Shown one piece after another: positions 33,420 through 42,640 of a stretch of DNA of 64,000 nt. A model generated the notes under the pieces. That model was given only the letters and a program-made list of their open reading frames with translations. It was not told the origin of the DNA and searched no databases. This DNA is from CAYGLV01 sp964351025 (GTDB lineage Bacteria; Actinomycetota; Thermoleophilia; Gaiellales; Gaiellaceae). The stretch is taken from the NCBI GenBank assembly GCA_964351025.1, contig CAYGLV010000006.1, forward strand, positions 5,451 through 69,450, read 5' to 3'. A program made the translations under genes and the position numbers. Within the stretch, counting starts at the first letter, position 1. Every line of letters starts with the position of its first letter.

Positions 33420-34163
33420 TCAGGTGACCTGCGCGCGGGAGAGGAAGTCCTCCAGCACCGCATTGAAGCCCGGCGCGCGCTGGCACGAGTGCCCCGCGCC
33501 GGGAAGCACGGCGCGCTCCGCGCCGAGCCGCGCCTCGAGCACGTCGCACGTCACGTCGAACGGCGCGCCGTGGGCGCCCGAGACGACGAGCTTGGGGAAG
33601 GGCGCGCCGGCGAGCACGTCGAGCGGGATGTCGGCCTCCCACGGGTAGCGCTCGACCATCAGCGTGCGCGTCCCCTGCAGGATCGCGTCTGGGAGCGGGG
33701 AGGGCGGGTCGTAGTCCGAGCCGACCGAGCGCAGGAAGCCGCGCAGGAACGCTTCGGGGTCGCGCGGGCCCGTCTCCCACCAACGGGCGCCGCCCGCAAC
33801 GAACTCGTCCACCGCCGGGTTGCCCGCGGCGACCTTCATGCACGGCGGCTCGATCACCGTCAGCGAGTGAACCGCCGCCGGCCGGAGCGCGGCCGCGAGC
33901 AGCGAGACGACGCCGCCGTAGGAGTGGCCGACGAGGTGGGCGCCGGCGCCGAGCTGCTCGGCGACGAGCGGCGCGTCCCATTCGAAGGAGGCCTCCGCGA
34001 CCGGCTCGTTGGGCGGGAAGCCGGGGCGGACGACGACCTCGAGCGCATACCGGTGCGAGAGCTCGCGTTGCGTTGCCCACGTGCCCATCCCGCCGGCGAC
34101 GCTGCCGTGGACGAGCACGACGCGTGGGCCGGAGCCGATCGCCTGCACGACGAGGCGGCGCAC
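33420..34163 (-). CDS. Alpha/beta hydrolase
   Basis: A 247-residue alpha/beta-hydrolase-fold protein. The oxyanion element is LVHGSVAGGM, the nucleophile Ser lies in GHSYGG, and the catalytic His lies in GAGHSCQ near the end. Substrate unknown; esterases, carbohydrate esterases and MhpC-like hydrolases share this pattern. It sits antisense between wecA and atpZ, breaking an otherwise co-directional run. TAGGAT (34175-34170) is 6 nt before the GTG start. Confidence 0.88.
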   Translation of the reverse strand: MRRLVVQAIGSGPRVVLVHGSVAGGMGTWATQRELSHRYALEVVVRPGFPPNEPVAEASFEWDAPLVAEQLGAGAHLVGHSYGGVVSLLAAALRPAAVHSLTVIEPPCMKVAAGNPAVDEFVAGGARWWETGPRDPEAFLRGFLRSVGSDYDPPSPLPDAILQGTRTLMVERYPWEADIPLDVLAGAPFPKLVVSGAHGAPFDVTCDVLEARLGAERAVLPGAGHSCQRAPGFNAVLEDFLSRAQVT

Positions 34164-34262
34164 CTCCGCATCCTAGACGGTGAACAAGCCTGACCAAAAA
34201 CAGTCGATTTGCCTGCAAAAACCAACAATCTCGTGTGTTACAAGCTCTGGTATGCTCGCCTG

Positions 34263-34466
34263 ATGGAGCCCTTGGAGCGCCCCACGTTGAACCCTGCCGG
34301 CGCAGGCGGCCTGCTGCTTGGCACGACGGCCGCGAGCATCGGTGTCGGCGGGCTGCTCGGCTGGGCTGCGGGCTCGGTCTCCTACGGCCTGCTCGGCGGA
34401 GCGATCGCCGGCCTGCCGGCCGGGGTCGCCGCGGTGTACACGCGCTACCGCGACGTCTTCAGGTGA
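34263..34466 (+). CDS. AtpZ/AtpI-like ATP synthase accessory protein
   Basis: A 67-residue protein with two hydrophobic helices (about 14-35 and 40-58: GGLLLGTTAASIGVGGLLGW and LLGGAIAGLPAGVAAVY), ending in TRYRDVFR. This size and topology is that of AtpZ, proposed to assist F0 assembly or carry Mg2+/Ca2+. ATG 34263 lies 6 nt after TATGCT, and the in-frame upstream extension is not conserved-looking. Its stop overlaps the next start (GTGA). First gene of the atp cluster. Confidence 0.85.
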   Translation: MEPLERPTLNPAGAGGLLLGTTAASIGVGGLLGWAAGSVSYGLLGGAIAGLPAGVAAVYTRYRDVFR

Positions 34467-34858
34467 GCGCCGGCGTGCTCACGACCCCGCGCGCCGTACC
34501 GAGCCGGCTTGCGCCCGCCGTCGCCGGGGGCGCCGTCATCGCGCTCGCGCTCCCCGTCTTCGTCATGACCGGCTGGGATGTCTCCGCCTGGGGGCTCGCG
34601 GCCGTCCTCTGGCTCGCCGCCCAGGCGCTCGGGCTCGTGCTGGCGCGCCTCAAGCTCGGCGCGGGTAACCTCGGCTCCTCAGGCGTCATGGGCATTGGAA
34701 TGACTTTTCGCTCGGTTGCGGTGATGGTCGTCGTCATCGCCGTGGCCTCCTCGGACGCGCGGCTCGGATTGACTGCCGCGCTCGTCTACGCGCTCGCCTA
34801 CACGCTCGAGCTGGCGGTCGGCCTGCTCGCGTACTTCGCGGGGAGCACGGCCCGGTGA
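34463..34858 (+). CDS. AtpI-like membrane protein
   Basis: A 131-residue protein with four predicted helices (about 21-39, 40-60, 78-98, 104-128). It lies between AtpZ and AtpB, the place of atpI in other operons, and overlaps both neighbours by GTGA. AtpI proteins help assemble the c-ring. Sequence similarity cannot be judged beyond topology, so the assignment rests mainly on position. Confidence 0.8.
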   Translation: MSAGVLTTPRAVPSRLAPAVAGGAVIALALPVFVMTGWDVSAWGLAAVLWLAAQALGLVLARLKLGAGNLGSSGVMGIGMTFRSVAVMVVVIAVASSDARLGLTAALVYALAYTLELAVGLLAYFAGSTAR

Positions 34859-35721
34859 GGCGCCTGCTCGTCCTCGCGGGCACGCTCCTGCTCGCTTTCC
34901 CGGCCACCGCCCTGGCCAAGGGTGAGTTCGACCCGGCCGAGGAGTGGACGCTGCACGAGTGGATCCCGCTCCACCTCGGGCCTCTCGACCTCTCGATCAA
35001 CAAGGCGGTCGCCTACATCCTGCTCTCCGCCCTCGTGACGATGCTGCTCGGGCTCGGCCTGATGCGGGTGAAGCTGGGCCGCGACCCGACGCGCAGGCAA
35101 GCGGTCGGCGAGCAGATCTACGAGATCGCGCAGACGCAGGTGGCCGAGCAGGGCCTGCCGACCAAGGCGATCGGAACCTGGTTCCCCTACGTGGCGACGC
35201 TGATGCTCTTCATCTGGACGATGAACATGCTGGGGTTCGTCCCGCTGCCGCTCTCGGACGAGAAGTTCGAGCTCTTCGGCGTCGAGCTGCCGACGCTCGG
35301 CATCTTCGCTGCCACGTCGACGCTGTCGGTCACGATCGCGCTCGCGCTCATGACGTTCGTCTTCACCCATGTCGAGGGGATCCGTCACAACGGCCCGATC
35401 AAGTACTTCCGCAGCTGGATCCCCGACGTGCCGAAGGCGCTCTACCCGCTGATCGTGCCGCTCGAGATCCTCGGCCAGTTCATGCGGCTGATCAGCCTGT
35501 CCGTCCGTCTCTTCGCGAACATGCTCGCGGGCCACATGCTGATCCTGACGTTCATCGGGCTGATCTTCGTGCTCGAGAGCGTCGTCGTCGCGCTCGTCGC
35601 GGTACCGTTCGCGACAGCCTTCTACCTGTTCGAGGTCGTCATCGTCGTCTCGATCCAGGCGTTCATCTTCGCCGCTCTTTCCGCCATCTACATCGGCTCG
35701 GCCATCGAGCCGGAGCACTAA
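34855..35721 (+). CDS. atpB: ATP synthase F0 subunit a
   Basis: Proton channel subunit of the membrane sector. 288 residues; the essential Arg is in SLSVRLFANMLAGHM, and SAIYIGSAIE closes the last helix. The N-terminus begins with a hydrophobic, signal-peptide-like segment LLVLAGTLLLAFPATALA, followed by HEWIPLHLGPLDLSINKAV. Start GTG 34855 overlaps the preceding stop. The AGGAGGA site after the stop belongs to atpE. Confidence 0.95.
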   Translation: MRRLLVLAGTLLLAFPATALAKGEFDPAEEWTLHEWIPLHLGPLDLSINKAVAYILLSALVTMLLGLGLMRVKLGRDPTRRQAVGEQIYEIAQTQVAEQGLPTKAIGTWFPYVATLMLFIWTMNMLGFVPLPLSDEKFELFGVELPTLGIFAATSTLSVTIALALMTFVFTHVEGIRHNGPIKYFRSWIPDVPKALYPLIVPLEILGQFMRLISLSVRLFANMLAGHMLILTFIGLIFVLESVVVALVAVPFATAFYLFEVVIVVSIQAFIFAALSAIYIGSAIEPEH

Positions 35722-35736
35722 GGAGGACATCAGCAC

Positions 35737-36000
35737 ATGGACTTCAGCGTTCTTGCCGCAGAGGCTGCGGGCAACGTCGACGCGGGCAAGGCGATCGCGC
35801 TCGCCCTGGGCATCGGTCTGGGCTCGCTCGGCGCCGGCGTCGGCATCGGCAACATCTTCGGTTCCATGATCCAGTCCGTCGCCCGCCAGCCGGAGCTGCG
35901 TGGCGAGCTGCAGGGGATCATGTGGCTCGGCTTCGCCCTCACCGAGGCCGTCGTGTTCTACGGCCTGATCGGCGGCCTGCTCGCCTACGTGCTGATCTGA
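35737..36000 (+). CDS. atpE: ATP synthase F0 subunit c
   Basis: Rotor ring subunit, 87 residues, two helices. The proton-binding carboxylate is Glu in GFALTEAVVFYGL; the glycine-rich first helix is GIGLGSLGAGVGIG and the polar loop is ARQPELRGEL. No sodium-type ligand pattern (Gln/Glu pair in helix 1) is seen, so a proton-driven enzyme is likely. The strong AGGAGGA site 9 nt upstream fits the high copy number of this subunit. Confidence 0.96.
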   Translation: MDFSVLAAEAAGNVDAGKAIALALGIGLGSLGAGVGIGNIFGSMIQSVARQPELRGELQGIMWLGFALTEAVVFYGLIGGLLAYVLI

Positions 36001-36002
36001 GC

Positions 36003-36533
36003 ATGACGACGCTCGTTGCCTCATCCGACCTGATCAAGGTCGTCCCCGGCCTGATGATCTGGACGCTGGTCGCGTTCGCGATCACGTTCTTCGTGCTCAG
36101 GCGCTGGGCGTTCGGTCCGATCCAGAAGACGATCGACGTGCGCCGCGAGCGGATTCGCAGTGCCGTCGAGGAGGCCGACAACGCGCGCCGCGAGGCGCGC
36201 GAGCTGCTCGAGCAGCACCGCATGTTGATCGGGCAGGCAAAGGCCGAGTCGACGGAGATCCTCGGCGAGGCCCGGAGAGTCGCCGACGCCCAGCGCGAGC
36301 GGGTGAAGGAGGAAGCCGAGGCCGATCGCGAGCGGCGGCTCGAGGAGACGCGCAGGCAGATCGAGGCCGAGACGGCGCGCGCGCTCGAGCAGATCCGCAC
36401 CGAGGTCGCCGAGCTCGCTCTGCTCGCGACCGCGAAGGTGACGGGCCTGGTCCTCACCTCCGCCGACCACCGGCGTCTGATCGACGAGGCGGTCGGCGAG
36501 CTCGACTTCTCCGCCCTGGAGCGCGGAGCCTAG
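36003..36533 (+). CDS. atpF: ATP synthase F0 subunit b
   Basis: Peripheral stalk subunit, 176 residues: one N-terminal membrane helix (GLMIWTLVAFAITFFVL, about 16-32) then a long charged amphipathic helix (VRRERIRSAVEEADNARREA onward) for dimerisation, and a C-terminal delta-binding end. ATG 36003 is 2 nt after the atpE stop. Confidence 0.94.
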   Translation: MTTLVASSDLIKVVPGLMIWTLVAFAITFFVLRRWAFGPIQKTIDVRRERIRSAVEEADNARREARELLEQHRMLIGQAKAESTEILGEARRVADAQRERVKEEAEADRERRLEETRRQIEAETARALEQIRTEVAELALLATAKVTGLVLTSADHRRLIDEAVGELDFSALERGA

Positions 36534-37067
36534 GTGGCAGCCGCACACCGCATGTACGCGCGCGCCCTCTTCCAGGCCGCGCAGGAACAGGGAAGGCTCA
36601 CCGAGGTACACGCCGAGCTCGGCCAGTTCGCCGCCGCGCTCGAAGCCTCCCCCGAGCTCCGCGGCGTGCTCGCCAACCCGGAGCTCGAGACGGCCGCGAA
36701 GGCACGCGTGCTCGCCGACATCCTCGAGGGCGCCGACGAGCTCGTGCACAACGTCGTCCTGCTGCTCGCGGAGAAAGGACGCGCCGGCCAGATCGAAGAG
36801 ATCTATGCCGAGTTCGATGCTCTTGTCGCGCGTGAGCAAGGCCGGCTCGCCGTCGAGCTGACCACCGCGTACGAGCTCTCCGACGAGGAGACCCAGTCCA
36901 TCGTGCACACGATCGAGCAGGCGTCCGGCCGCAAGGTCGAGGCCGCCCGCAACGTGGACGCCCGCCTGATCGGGGGCATCGTCCTGCAGGTCGGCTCGCT
37001 GCGCGTGGACGCGAGCGTGCGCGGCCGTCTGAACCAACTACGCCACCAGCTTGTGACGAGAACCTAA
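36534..37067 (+). CDS. atpH: ATP synthase F1 subunit delta
   Basis: Links F1 to the b stalk. 177 residues; N-terminal helical bundle AAAHRMYARALFQAAQEQGRL and the C-terminal signature RKVEAARNVDARLIGGIVLQVGSLRVD (read in parts). GTG 36534 abuts the atpF TAG. AAGGAGCCC follows its stop as the site for atpA. Confidence 0.94.
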   Translation: MAAAHRMYARALFQAAQEQGRLTEVHAELGQFAAALEASPELRGVLANPELETAAKARVLADILEGADELVHNVVLLLAEKGRAGQIEEIYAEFDALVAREQGRLAVELTTAYELSDEETQSIVHTIEQASGRKVEAARNVDARLIGGIVLQVGSLRVDASVRGRLNQLRHQLVTRT

Positions 37068-37079
37068 GGAGCCCAAGAC

Positions 37080-38609
37080 GTGAAGCTACGCCCTGAGGAG
37101 ATCACCTCGATCCTGAAGCAGCGGATCGAGGCCTACGACGTCCAGACAGACCTCTCGGAGGTCGGCACGGTCCTCCAGCTCGGCGACGGGATCGCCCGCG
37201 TGCACGGGCTGGAGAACTGCGTCTCCCTCGAGCGCCTCGAGTTCGAGCACGGCGTCGTCGGGCTCGCGTTCAACCTCGAGGAGGACAACGTCGGCGTCGC
37301 CCTCTTCGGCGAGTGGCAGAAGGTGAAGGAGGGGCAGCCGGTCCGCCGCACGGGCGGCGTTATGTCGGTGCCGGTCGGCGACGCCCTGCTCGGCCGTGTG
37401 GTCGACCCGCTCGGCGCCCCGCTCGACGGGCAGGGCCCGATCGCGACAACCGAGCGGCGGCCGCTCGAGTTCAAGGCGCCGGGCGTCATCCAGCGCCAGC
37501 CGGTGAAGGAGCCGCTGATGACCGGCATCAAGGCGATCGACTCGATGACGAACGTCGGCCGAGGCCAGCGCGAGCTGATCATCGGCGACCGCGGCACAGG
37601 GAAGACCGCGGTTGCGATCGACGCGATCATCAACCAGCGCGGCGGCGACGTGATCTGCATCTACGTCGCGGTCGGCCAGAAGGGCTCGACGGTCGCGCAG
37701 GTGTACGAGCGCCTGAAGGACGCGGGGGCGATGGACTACACGATCATCGTCTCGGCGCCCGCGCACGAGGCGGCCCCGATCAAGTGGATGGCCCCGTTCG
37801 CCGGCTGTGCGATGGGCGAGCACTTCCTCTACAGCGGCCGTCACGCGCTCGTTGTCTACGACGACCTCTCCAAGCACGCGGACTCCTACCGGCAGCTGTC
37901 GCTCCTGCTGCGCCGGCCGCCCGGCCGCGAGGCCTACCCGGGCGACGTCTTCTACCTGCACTCGCGGCTGCTCGAGCGCGCCTGCAAGCTGAACGACGCG
38001 CTGGGCGGCGGCTCGCTGACGGCGTTGCCGGTGATCGAGACACAGGCGGGTGACATCGCCGCGTACATCCCGACGAACGTCATCTCGATCACCGACGGCC
38101 AGATCTTCCTCGAGGCGAGCCTCTTCTTCTCCGGCGTCCGTCCCGCGATCAACGTCGGAACCTCGGTGTCGCGCGTCGGCGGCTCGGCCCAGACGAAGGC
38201 GATGAAGAAGGTCGCGGGCCGTCTGCGCCTCGATCTTGCCCAGTACCGCGAGCTGGAGGCGTTCTCCCAGTTCGGCTCCGAGCTGGACCTCGCCACCCAG
38301 CGGGCTCTCGCACGCGGCGAGAAGATGGTCGCGACGCTGAACCAGCCGCAGTACCAGCCGTGGCCCCACGCCGAGCAGGTCGTGGCCCTCTACGCCGGCG
38401 TCAACGGTCACCTCGACGAGATCCCTACGCCGCAAGTCGCGCGCTTCCACGACGAGCTGCGGGAGCACATGCGCGCCGAGGGGACGGTCTACGCCGAGAT
38501 CGACGAGACGAAGGATCTCGGCGACGACCTTGCCGCCAGGCTCGAGGACGAGCTGAAGAAGTTCCGCCACGGGTTCAACATCGAAGAGGAGAGGGGCCTG
38601 GTCGCGTAA
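37080..38609 (+). CDS. atpA: ATP synthase F1 subunit alpha
   Basis: Non-catalytic nucleotide-binding subunit, 509 residues. P-loop GDRGTGKTAV, the catalytic arginine-finger region PAINVGTSVSRVGGSAQ, and N-terminal LRPEEITSILKQRIEAYD are standard. GTG 37080 follows AAGGAG. Cotranscribed with its neighbours at very short spacing. Confidence 0.97.
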   Translation: MKLRPEEITSILKQRIEAYDVQTDLSEVGTVLQLGDGIARVHGLENCVSLERLEFEHGVVGLAFNLEEDNVGVALFGEWQKVKEGQPVRRTGGVMSVPVGDALLGRVVDPLGAPLDGQGPIATTERRPLEFKAPGVIQRQPVKEPLMTGIKAIDSMTNVGRGQRELIIGDRGTGKTAVAIDAIINQRGGDVICIYVAVGQKGSTVAQVYERLKDAGAMDYTIIVSAPAHEAAPIKWMAPFAGCAMGEHFLYSGRHALVVYDDLSKHADSYRQLSLLLRRPPGREAYPGDVFYLHSRLLERACKLNDALGGGSLTALPVIETQAGDIAAYIPTNVISITDGQIFLEASLFFSGVRPAINVGTSVSRVGGSAQTKAMKKVAGRLRLDLAQYRELEAFSQFGSELDLATQRALARGEKMVATLNQPQYQPWPHAEQVVALYAGVNGHLDEIPTPQVARFHDELREHMRAEGTVYAEIDETKDLGDDLAARLEDELKKFRHGFNIEEERGLVA

Positions 38610-38612
38610 GCC

Positions 38613-39503
38613 ATGGCCACGGTAGGAGATCTCAAGCGGCGGATCCGCTCCGTCAAGAGCACGCGCAAGATCACGAAGGCGATGGAGCTCGTCGCCAGCG
38701 CCCGCCTGCGCCGTGCGCAGGCCCGGATCGAGGTGATGCGCCCGTATGCGAACACGATGCGCGAGCTGATCGCGGGAGTCGGCCGGGCGAGCACGTCTGT
38801 GCGCGGGCTGCCGCTCCTCGTGCAGCGGGAGGAGGTACGGGGGGTCGCGATCGTCCCGCTCACCGGCGACCGTGGCCTGGCCGGCGCCTTCAACGCACAG
38901 ATCCTGCGCCGCTCTTTCGCGCTCGCCGGCAGCCTGCGCGGCGAGGGCAAGCAGGTGCGCTGGATCGCGGTCGGGAAGCGTGGCCGCTCGACGCTCTCGT
39001 TTCGAGGCATGCCGCTCGAAGCCGAGTACACGGGCTTCACGGACCGGCCGGTCTACGCCGATGCGCAGGCGATCGCGCACCGGATCGCCGAGCTGTACAC
39101 CGAGGGTGAGGTCGATCGCGTCGTGCTCGTCTACAACCGGTTCGTCTCGCCACTCGTCCAGACGGTGGCCGAGCAGGACGTGCTGCCGATCTCGCCGGAC
39201 ATCCTCGAGACGGACGCGGAGGAGCGGCGCGACGACGCCATGCGGGGCGACTTCATCTTCGAGCCCGAACCCGAGGAGATCCTCGCCCGGCTGCTGCCGG
39301 TCTACCTCGAGACACAGGTGTACCGAGCGCTGCTCGAGTCGTCGGCCTCCGAGCAGGGCGCGCGCATGACGGCGATGCGCAACGCGACGAAGAACGCCGG
39401 CGAGCTGATCGACACCCTGACGCTACGGATGAACCGCGCCCGCCAGGGAGAGATCACGCAGGAGATCCTCGAGGTCGTCGCGGGCGCAGAAGCGCTCAAC
39501 TGA
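38613..39503 (+). CDS. atpG: ATP synthase F1 subunit gamma
   Basis: Central rotor shaft of F1, 296 residues. N-terminal DLKRRIRSVKSTRKITKAMELVASARLRRAQ and C-terminal EQGARMTAMRNATKNAGELIDTLTLRMNRARQGEITQEILEVVAGAEAL (read in parts) form the coiled coil. It starts 3 nt after atpA. Where atpD normally follows directly, an oligopeptide transporter operon follows instead, and atpD is 7.4 kb away. Confidence 0.96.
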   Translation: MATVGDLKRRIRSVKSTRKITKAMELVASARLRRAQARIEVMRPYANTMRELIAGVGRASTSVRGLPLLVQREEVRGVAIVPLTGDRGLAGAFNAQILRRSFALAGSLRGEGKQVRWIAVGKRGRSTLSFRGMPLEAEYTGFTDRPVYADAQAIAHRIAELYTEGEVDRVVLVYNRFVSPLVQTVAEQDVLPISPDILETDAEERRDDAMRGDFIFEPEPEEILARLLPVYLETQVYRALLESSASEQGARMTAMRNATKNAGELIDTLTLRMNRARQGEITQEILEVVAGAEALN

Positions 39504-39604
39504 GCCGGAATTCAGAGCCGCGGCGCTTGGCTAACAACCGGCCGGCGGTCGCGTCTTAGCAAGCATCACAGCGCGTCGACGGCGTCGGTATCCTCCCCGA
39601 GCAC

Positions 39605-40648
39605 ATGTCCCCACACAAGAAGCAGAACCCCCTCGGCGCCGCCGCAGGTCTCGCAGGCAGCGTCGCGCTGGAGTCGGGCCCGGAGCTCGGCGAGTTCGCC
39701 GAGGTCAAGGCCCGCGGCTACTGGGAGCAGGTCTGGATCCGCTTCCGGCGCGACAAGGTCGCGATCGGGAGCGGCATCTTCATCATCTTCCTGATCCTCG
39801 TCTCGTTCGTCGGCGCGGCGATCGCCCAGAAGCTCCTCGGGCACGGGCCGAACGACCTCTTCTTCGACGGGGTGGACGACCGGCTGATCCCGAAAGGGCC
39901 GATGTCGTACGCGCACGACCCGCAGACCGGGGAGAAGGCGCTGCTCATCCTGGGTGCCGACGGCTCGCTCGGCCGCGACCTGTTCCTGCGCCTGCTCTAC
40001 GGTGGCCGGGTCTCGCTCGAGGTCGCGATGCTCTCGACCCTGGGCGCGATGTCGGTCGGCGTCGTGCTCGGCGCGATCGCCGGCTACTTCCGCGGCTGGA
40101 TCGACACGGTCATCGCCCGCATCACCGAGGTGACGATGGCCTTCCCGGCGCTGCTCTTCATCATCGCGCTCGCGAGCACCGTCGGCGGCCGCGTGGACTC
40201 GATCACGCTCGGCATCTTCTCGCCAGGCGTGATCACGCTCGTGCTCGTCTTCACGACGTTCGGCTGGTTCTATCCCTGCCGCATCATCCGGGCGCAGGTC
40301 ATGTCGCTGCGCGAGAAAGAGTTCATCGAGGCGGCGCGCATGATCGGCGCCTCGGACGCGCGCATCATCCGCTCGCACCTGCTGCCCCACCTCGTCGCCC
40401 CGATCATCGTTTACTCGACCCTGGTCGTGGCCGGCTACGTGCTCGGCGAGGCGGGCCTGTCCTTCCTCGGCCTCGGCATCAAGCTGCCGACTGCGAGCTG
40501 GGGCAACCTCCTCTCGACCGCGCCCGAGTTCTACACCGCGCAGCCCTGGCTGATGGTCTGGCCGGGCCTCGCCGTGCTGCTGACGACGCTCTCGTTCAAC
40601 CTGCTCGGCGACGGCCTGCGCGACGCGTTCGATCCCCGCTCGATGTAG
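39605..40648 (+). CDS. Oligopeptide ABC transporter permease, OppC/DppC type
   Basis: A 347-residue inner-membrane permease. After a cytosolic start and a first helix (IGSGIFIIFLILVSFVGAAI, about 53-72) it has a periplasmic/extracellular insert, then five helices; the EAA loop reads EFIEAARMIGASDARIIRSHLLPH. It is the first gene of a five-gene set C-SBP-B-D-F inserted between atpG and atpD; TATCCT lies 10 nt upstream of the ATG. Confidence 0.92.
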   Translation: MSPHKKQNPLGAAAGLAGSVALESGPELGEFAEVKARGYWEQVWIRFRRDKVAIGSGIFIIFLILVSFVGAAIAQKLLGHGPNDLFFDGVDDRLIPKGPMSYAHDPQTGEKALLILGADGSLGRDLFLRLLYGGRVSLEVAMLSTLGAMSVGVVLGAIAGYFRGWIDTVIARITEVTMAFPALLFIIALASTVGGRVDSITLGIFSPGVITLVLVFTTFGWFYPCRIIRAQVMSLREKEFIEAARMIGASDARIIRSHLLPHLVAPIIVYSTLVVAGYVLGEAGLSFLGLGIKLPTASWGNLLSTAPEFYTAQPWLMVWPGLAVLLTTLSFNLLGDGLRDAFDPRSM

Positions 40649-40801
40649 GAACGCCCCCCGCGCGGGCCGCGTACGCCGGTTCTTCCTTGTGTCTTAACGC
40701 GAGGCTAACTATTCTGCCCGCGCTCCGTCATAGGGAGCTGAGGATGCGTCTGCGTCCTGGTCGGCGACTGGGGTTGCCGGCTGGACAGAGAAAGGAGTCA
40801 C

Positions 40802-42481
40802 ATGAAGAAAAGGTTTGTGTTCCCGCTCGTCATGGCGACGGTCGGGACGTGCCTGCTGGTCGTGGCTGCGTTCGCGGGTGGAGCAGCGAATGCCGCCCCG
40901 ACGGCCAAGGCCAAGGCCGACGCCCGTGGCGGAGTCCTGCGGTTCGACTCGCGCAGCGACTTCGACTACATCGATCCGTCGCTTGCGTACTTCACGCACA
41001 CGTGGCAGATGGGCAACGCGGTCAACCTGCGTCTGCTCAGCTATCCCGACAAGGCCGGCGTGGCAGGAACCCGGATGATCGCCGAAGCGGCCCAAGGGCT
41101 GCCGACCGTCTCGCGTGACGGCAAGACCTACACGTTCAAGGTCAAGAGTGGGTTCAAGTTCAGCGACGGCTCTGCGGTGACGGCGGCCAACTTCGCCGCC
41201 TCGCTCAACAGGGCGCTCGACCCGAAGATGCAGTCGCCCGCGTCCTCGTTCGTCGAGGACATCGTCGGCGGCAAGGCCGTCCTGGCCGGCAAGGCCAAGA
41301 CGGCCAGCGGCATCAAGGCGAGCGGTCAGACGCTGACGGTCAAGCTCACCACGGTCGCCCCCGACTTCCTCGCGCGCATGACGATGGAGTTCTTCCCGGC
41401 GATCCCGGTGAACCTCCCGCACATCGCCGAGGGCGTTCAGGCCCCGATGGTGTCCGCAGGCCCGTACTACGTGAAGGAATGGATCCAGAAGCGGAGCGCC
41501 GTGCTGCTGCGCAACCCGCACTGGAACCGCAACAAGGAGCCGTGGAAGAGCCTCGGCCGGCCGGCGAACGTGGACACGATCACCTACACGTTCGGCAACT
41601 CGACCGACGCGACCAAGCTCCGCCTCGACAAGAACGAGACCGACCTGGGCGGGGTCCCGCCGGCAGCGGCGGCCGAGCTCGTCCAGAAGTACGGCCTGAA
41701 CAAGGAACGCTTCTTCTTGGACAAGAACCTCGTGTTCTGGTACTTCTCGATGAACAACGAGGGCGCTCTGTTCAAGGGCAACACGAAGCTCCGCCAGGCC
41801 CTCAACGTGGCGATCGACCGCCCGCAGATCGTGCGCCAGCACGGGTACCTCGGCGGCGGCCGGACCGACCAGATCCTGCCCCCGGGCATGCCTGGGTACA
41901 AGAACTGGAACATCTACTCGCTGAAGGGCGTGACGGCGGGAGATATCGCCAAGGCAAAGGCGCTCGCGTCGGGTAACACCCGCAGCGGCAAGGCGGTCTT
42001 CTACGCCTTCAACACCGCTCCGGGCCCGGCGATCGCCCAGGTCGTGCAGTACAACATGAAGCAGATCGGCGTGGACGTCGAGATCAAGCAGTTCGACCGC
42101 GTTGTCCAGCACGAGAAGGTCGCGACGCGCGGCGAGCCGTTCGACATCAGCCACTCCGGCTGGGGTGCGGACTATCCCGACCCGTCGAACTTCATCAACG
42201 TGCTGCTCGACGGAGGTCGCATCCAGGCGACGAACAACGTCAACGAGTCGTACTTCAACGACCCGAAGTTCAACAAGCGGATGGCGGATGCCGCCAAGCT
42301 CTCGGGCGATGCACGCCTGAAGGCCTACGGCCTCCTCGACCGCGACCTGATGAAGGACGCCGCACCGATGGCGCCCTACATCAACACGAACGCCCGGAGC
42401 TACGTTTCCGAGACTCTGGGCTGCTTCACCTTCGCGGCCGTTCACGGCGTGATCAACCTCGTGGCGGTCTGCAAGAAGTAG
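40802..42481 (+). CDS. Oligopeptide-binding protein, family 5 (Sec-secreted, no lipobox)
   Basis: A 559-residue solute-binding protein of the DppA/OppA family. The signal peptide ends in GGAANA, an AxA type site; no Cys lipobox is present. The family 5 motifs DYIDPSLAY, DGKTYTFKVKSGFKFSDGSAVTAANF, TLRQALN-like LRQALNVAIDR and GWGADYPDPSNF (read in parts) are clear. Two Cys near the C-terminus (LGCFTF, AVCKK) are shared with the paralogue at 58298. AAAGGAG precedes the ATG. How it is retained without a lipid anchor is unclear. Confidence 0.92.
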   Translation: MKKRFVFPLVMATVGTCLLVVAAFAGGAANAAPTAKAKADARGGVLRFDSRSDFDYIDPSLAYFTHTWQMGNAVNLRLLSYPDKAGVAGTRMIAEAAQGLPTVSRDGKTYTFKVKSGFKFSDGSAVTAANFAASLNRALDPKMQSPASSFVEDIVGGKAVLAGKAKTASGIKASGQTLTVKLTTVAPDFLARMTMEFFPAIPVNLPHIAEGVQAPMVSAGPYYVKEWIQKRSAVLLRNPHWNRNKEPWKSLGRPANVDTITYTFGNSTDATKLRLDKNETDLGGVPPAAAAELVQKYGLNKERFFLDKNLVFWYFSMNNEGALFKGNTKLRQALNVAIDRPQIVRQHGYLGGGRTDQILPPGMPGYKNWNIYSLKGVTAGDIAKAKALASGNTRSGKAVFYAFNTAPGPAIAQVVQYNMKQIGVDVEIKQFDRVVQHEKVATRGEPFDISHSGWGADYPDPSNFINVLLDGGRIQATNNVNESYFNDPKFNKRMADAAKLSGDARLKAYGLLDRDLMKDAAPMAPYINTNARSYVSETLGCFTFAAVHGVINLVAVCKK

Positions 42482-42511
42482 GTAGGTAGGTCGAGTTATT
42501 CGACCCAGTCG

Positions 42512-42540
42512 CGAGGGCGCCGGTGACCCCGGCGCCCTCG
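42512..42540 (+). terminator. Hairpin between the binding-protein and permease genes
   Basis: A perfect 12-bp stem (42512-42523 with 42529-42540, 5-nt loop) lies 31 nt after the binding-protein stop. No U-tract follows. Such hairpins often act as partial terminators or 3' stabilisers so that the binding protein is made in excess. Confidence 0.6.
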
Positions 42541-42640
42541 CCCCGTTCTGCCCCGGCGCGGCTCTCCCGGCTCCGCTAGAGTTCGCGCCGCGCGTGGGGC
42601 GCCCCCAACTTCGAGCCGTCCCCACCGTCTAAAAACACCG

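Noticed and set aside
34798..36024. A 408-residue minus-strand ORF opposite atpB and atpE
   Set aside because: Charged repetitive composition from the antisense of membrane helices; no start signal or family motif.
37086..39080. A 664-residue minus-strand ORF opposite atpA and atpG
   Set aside because: The sense frames carry unmistakable ATP synthase motifs; the antisense frame is compositionally a shadow.
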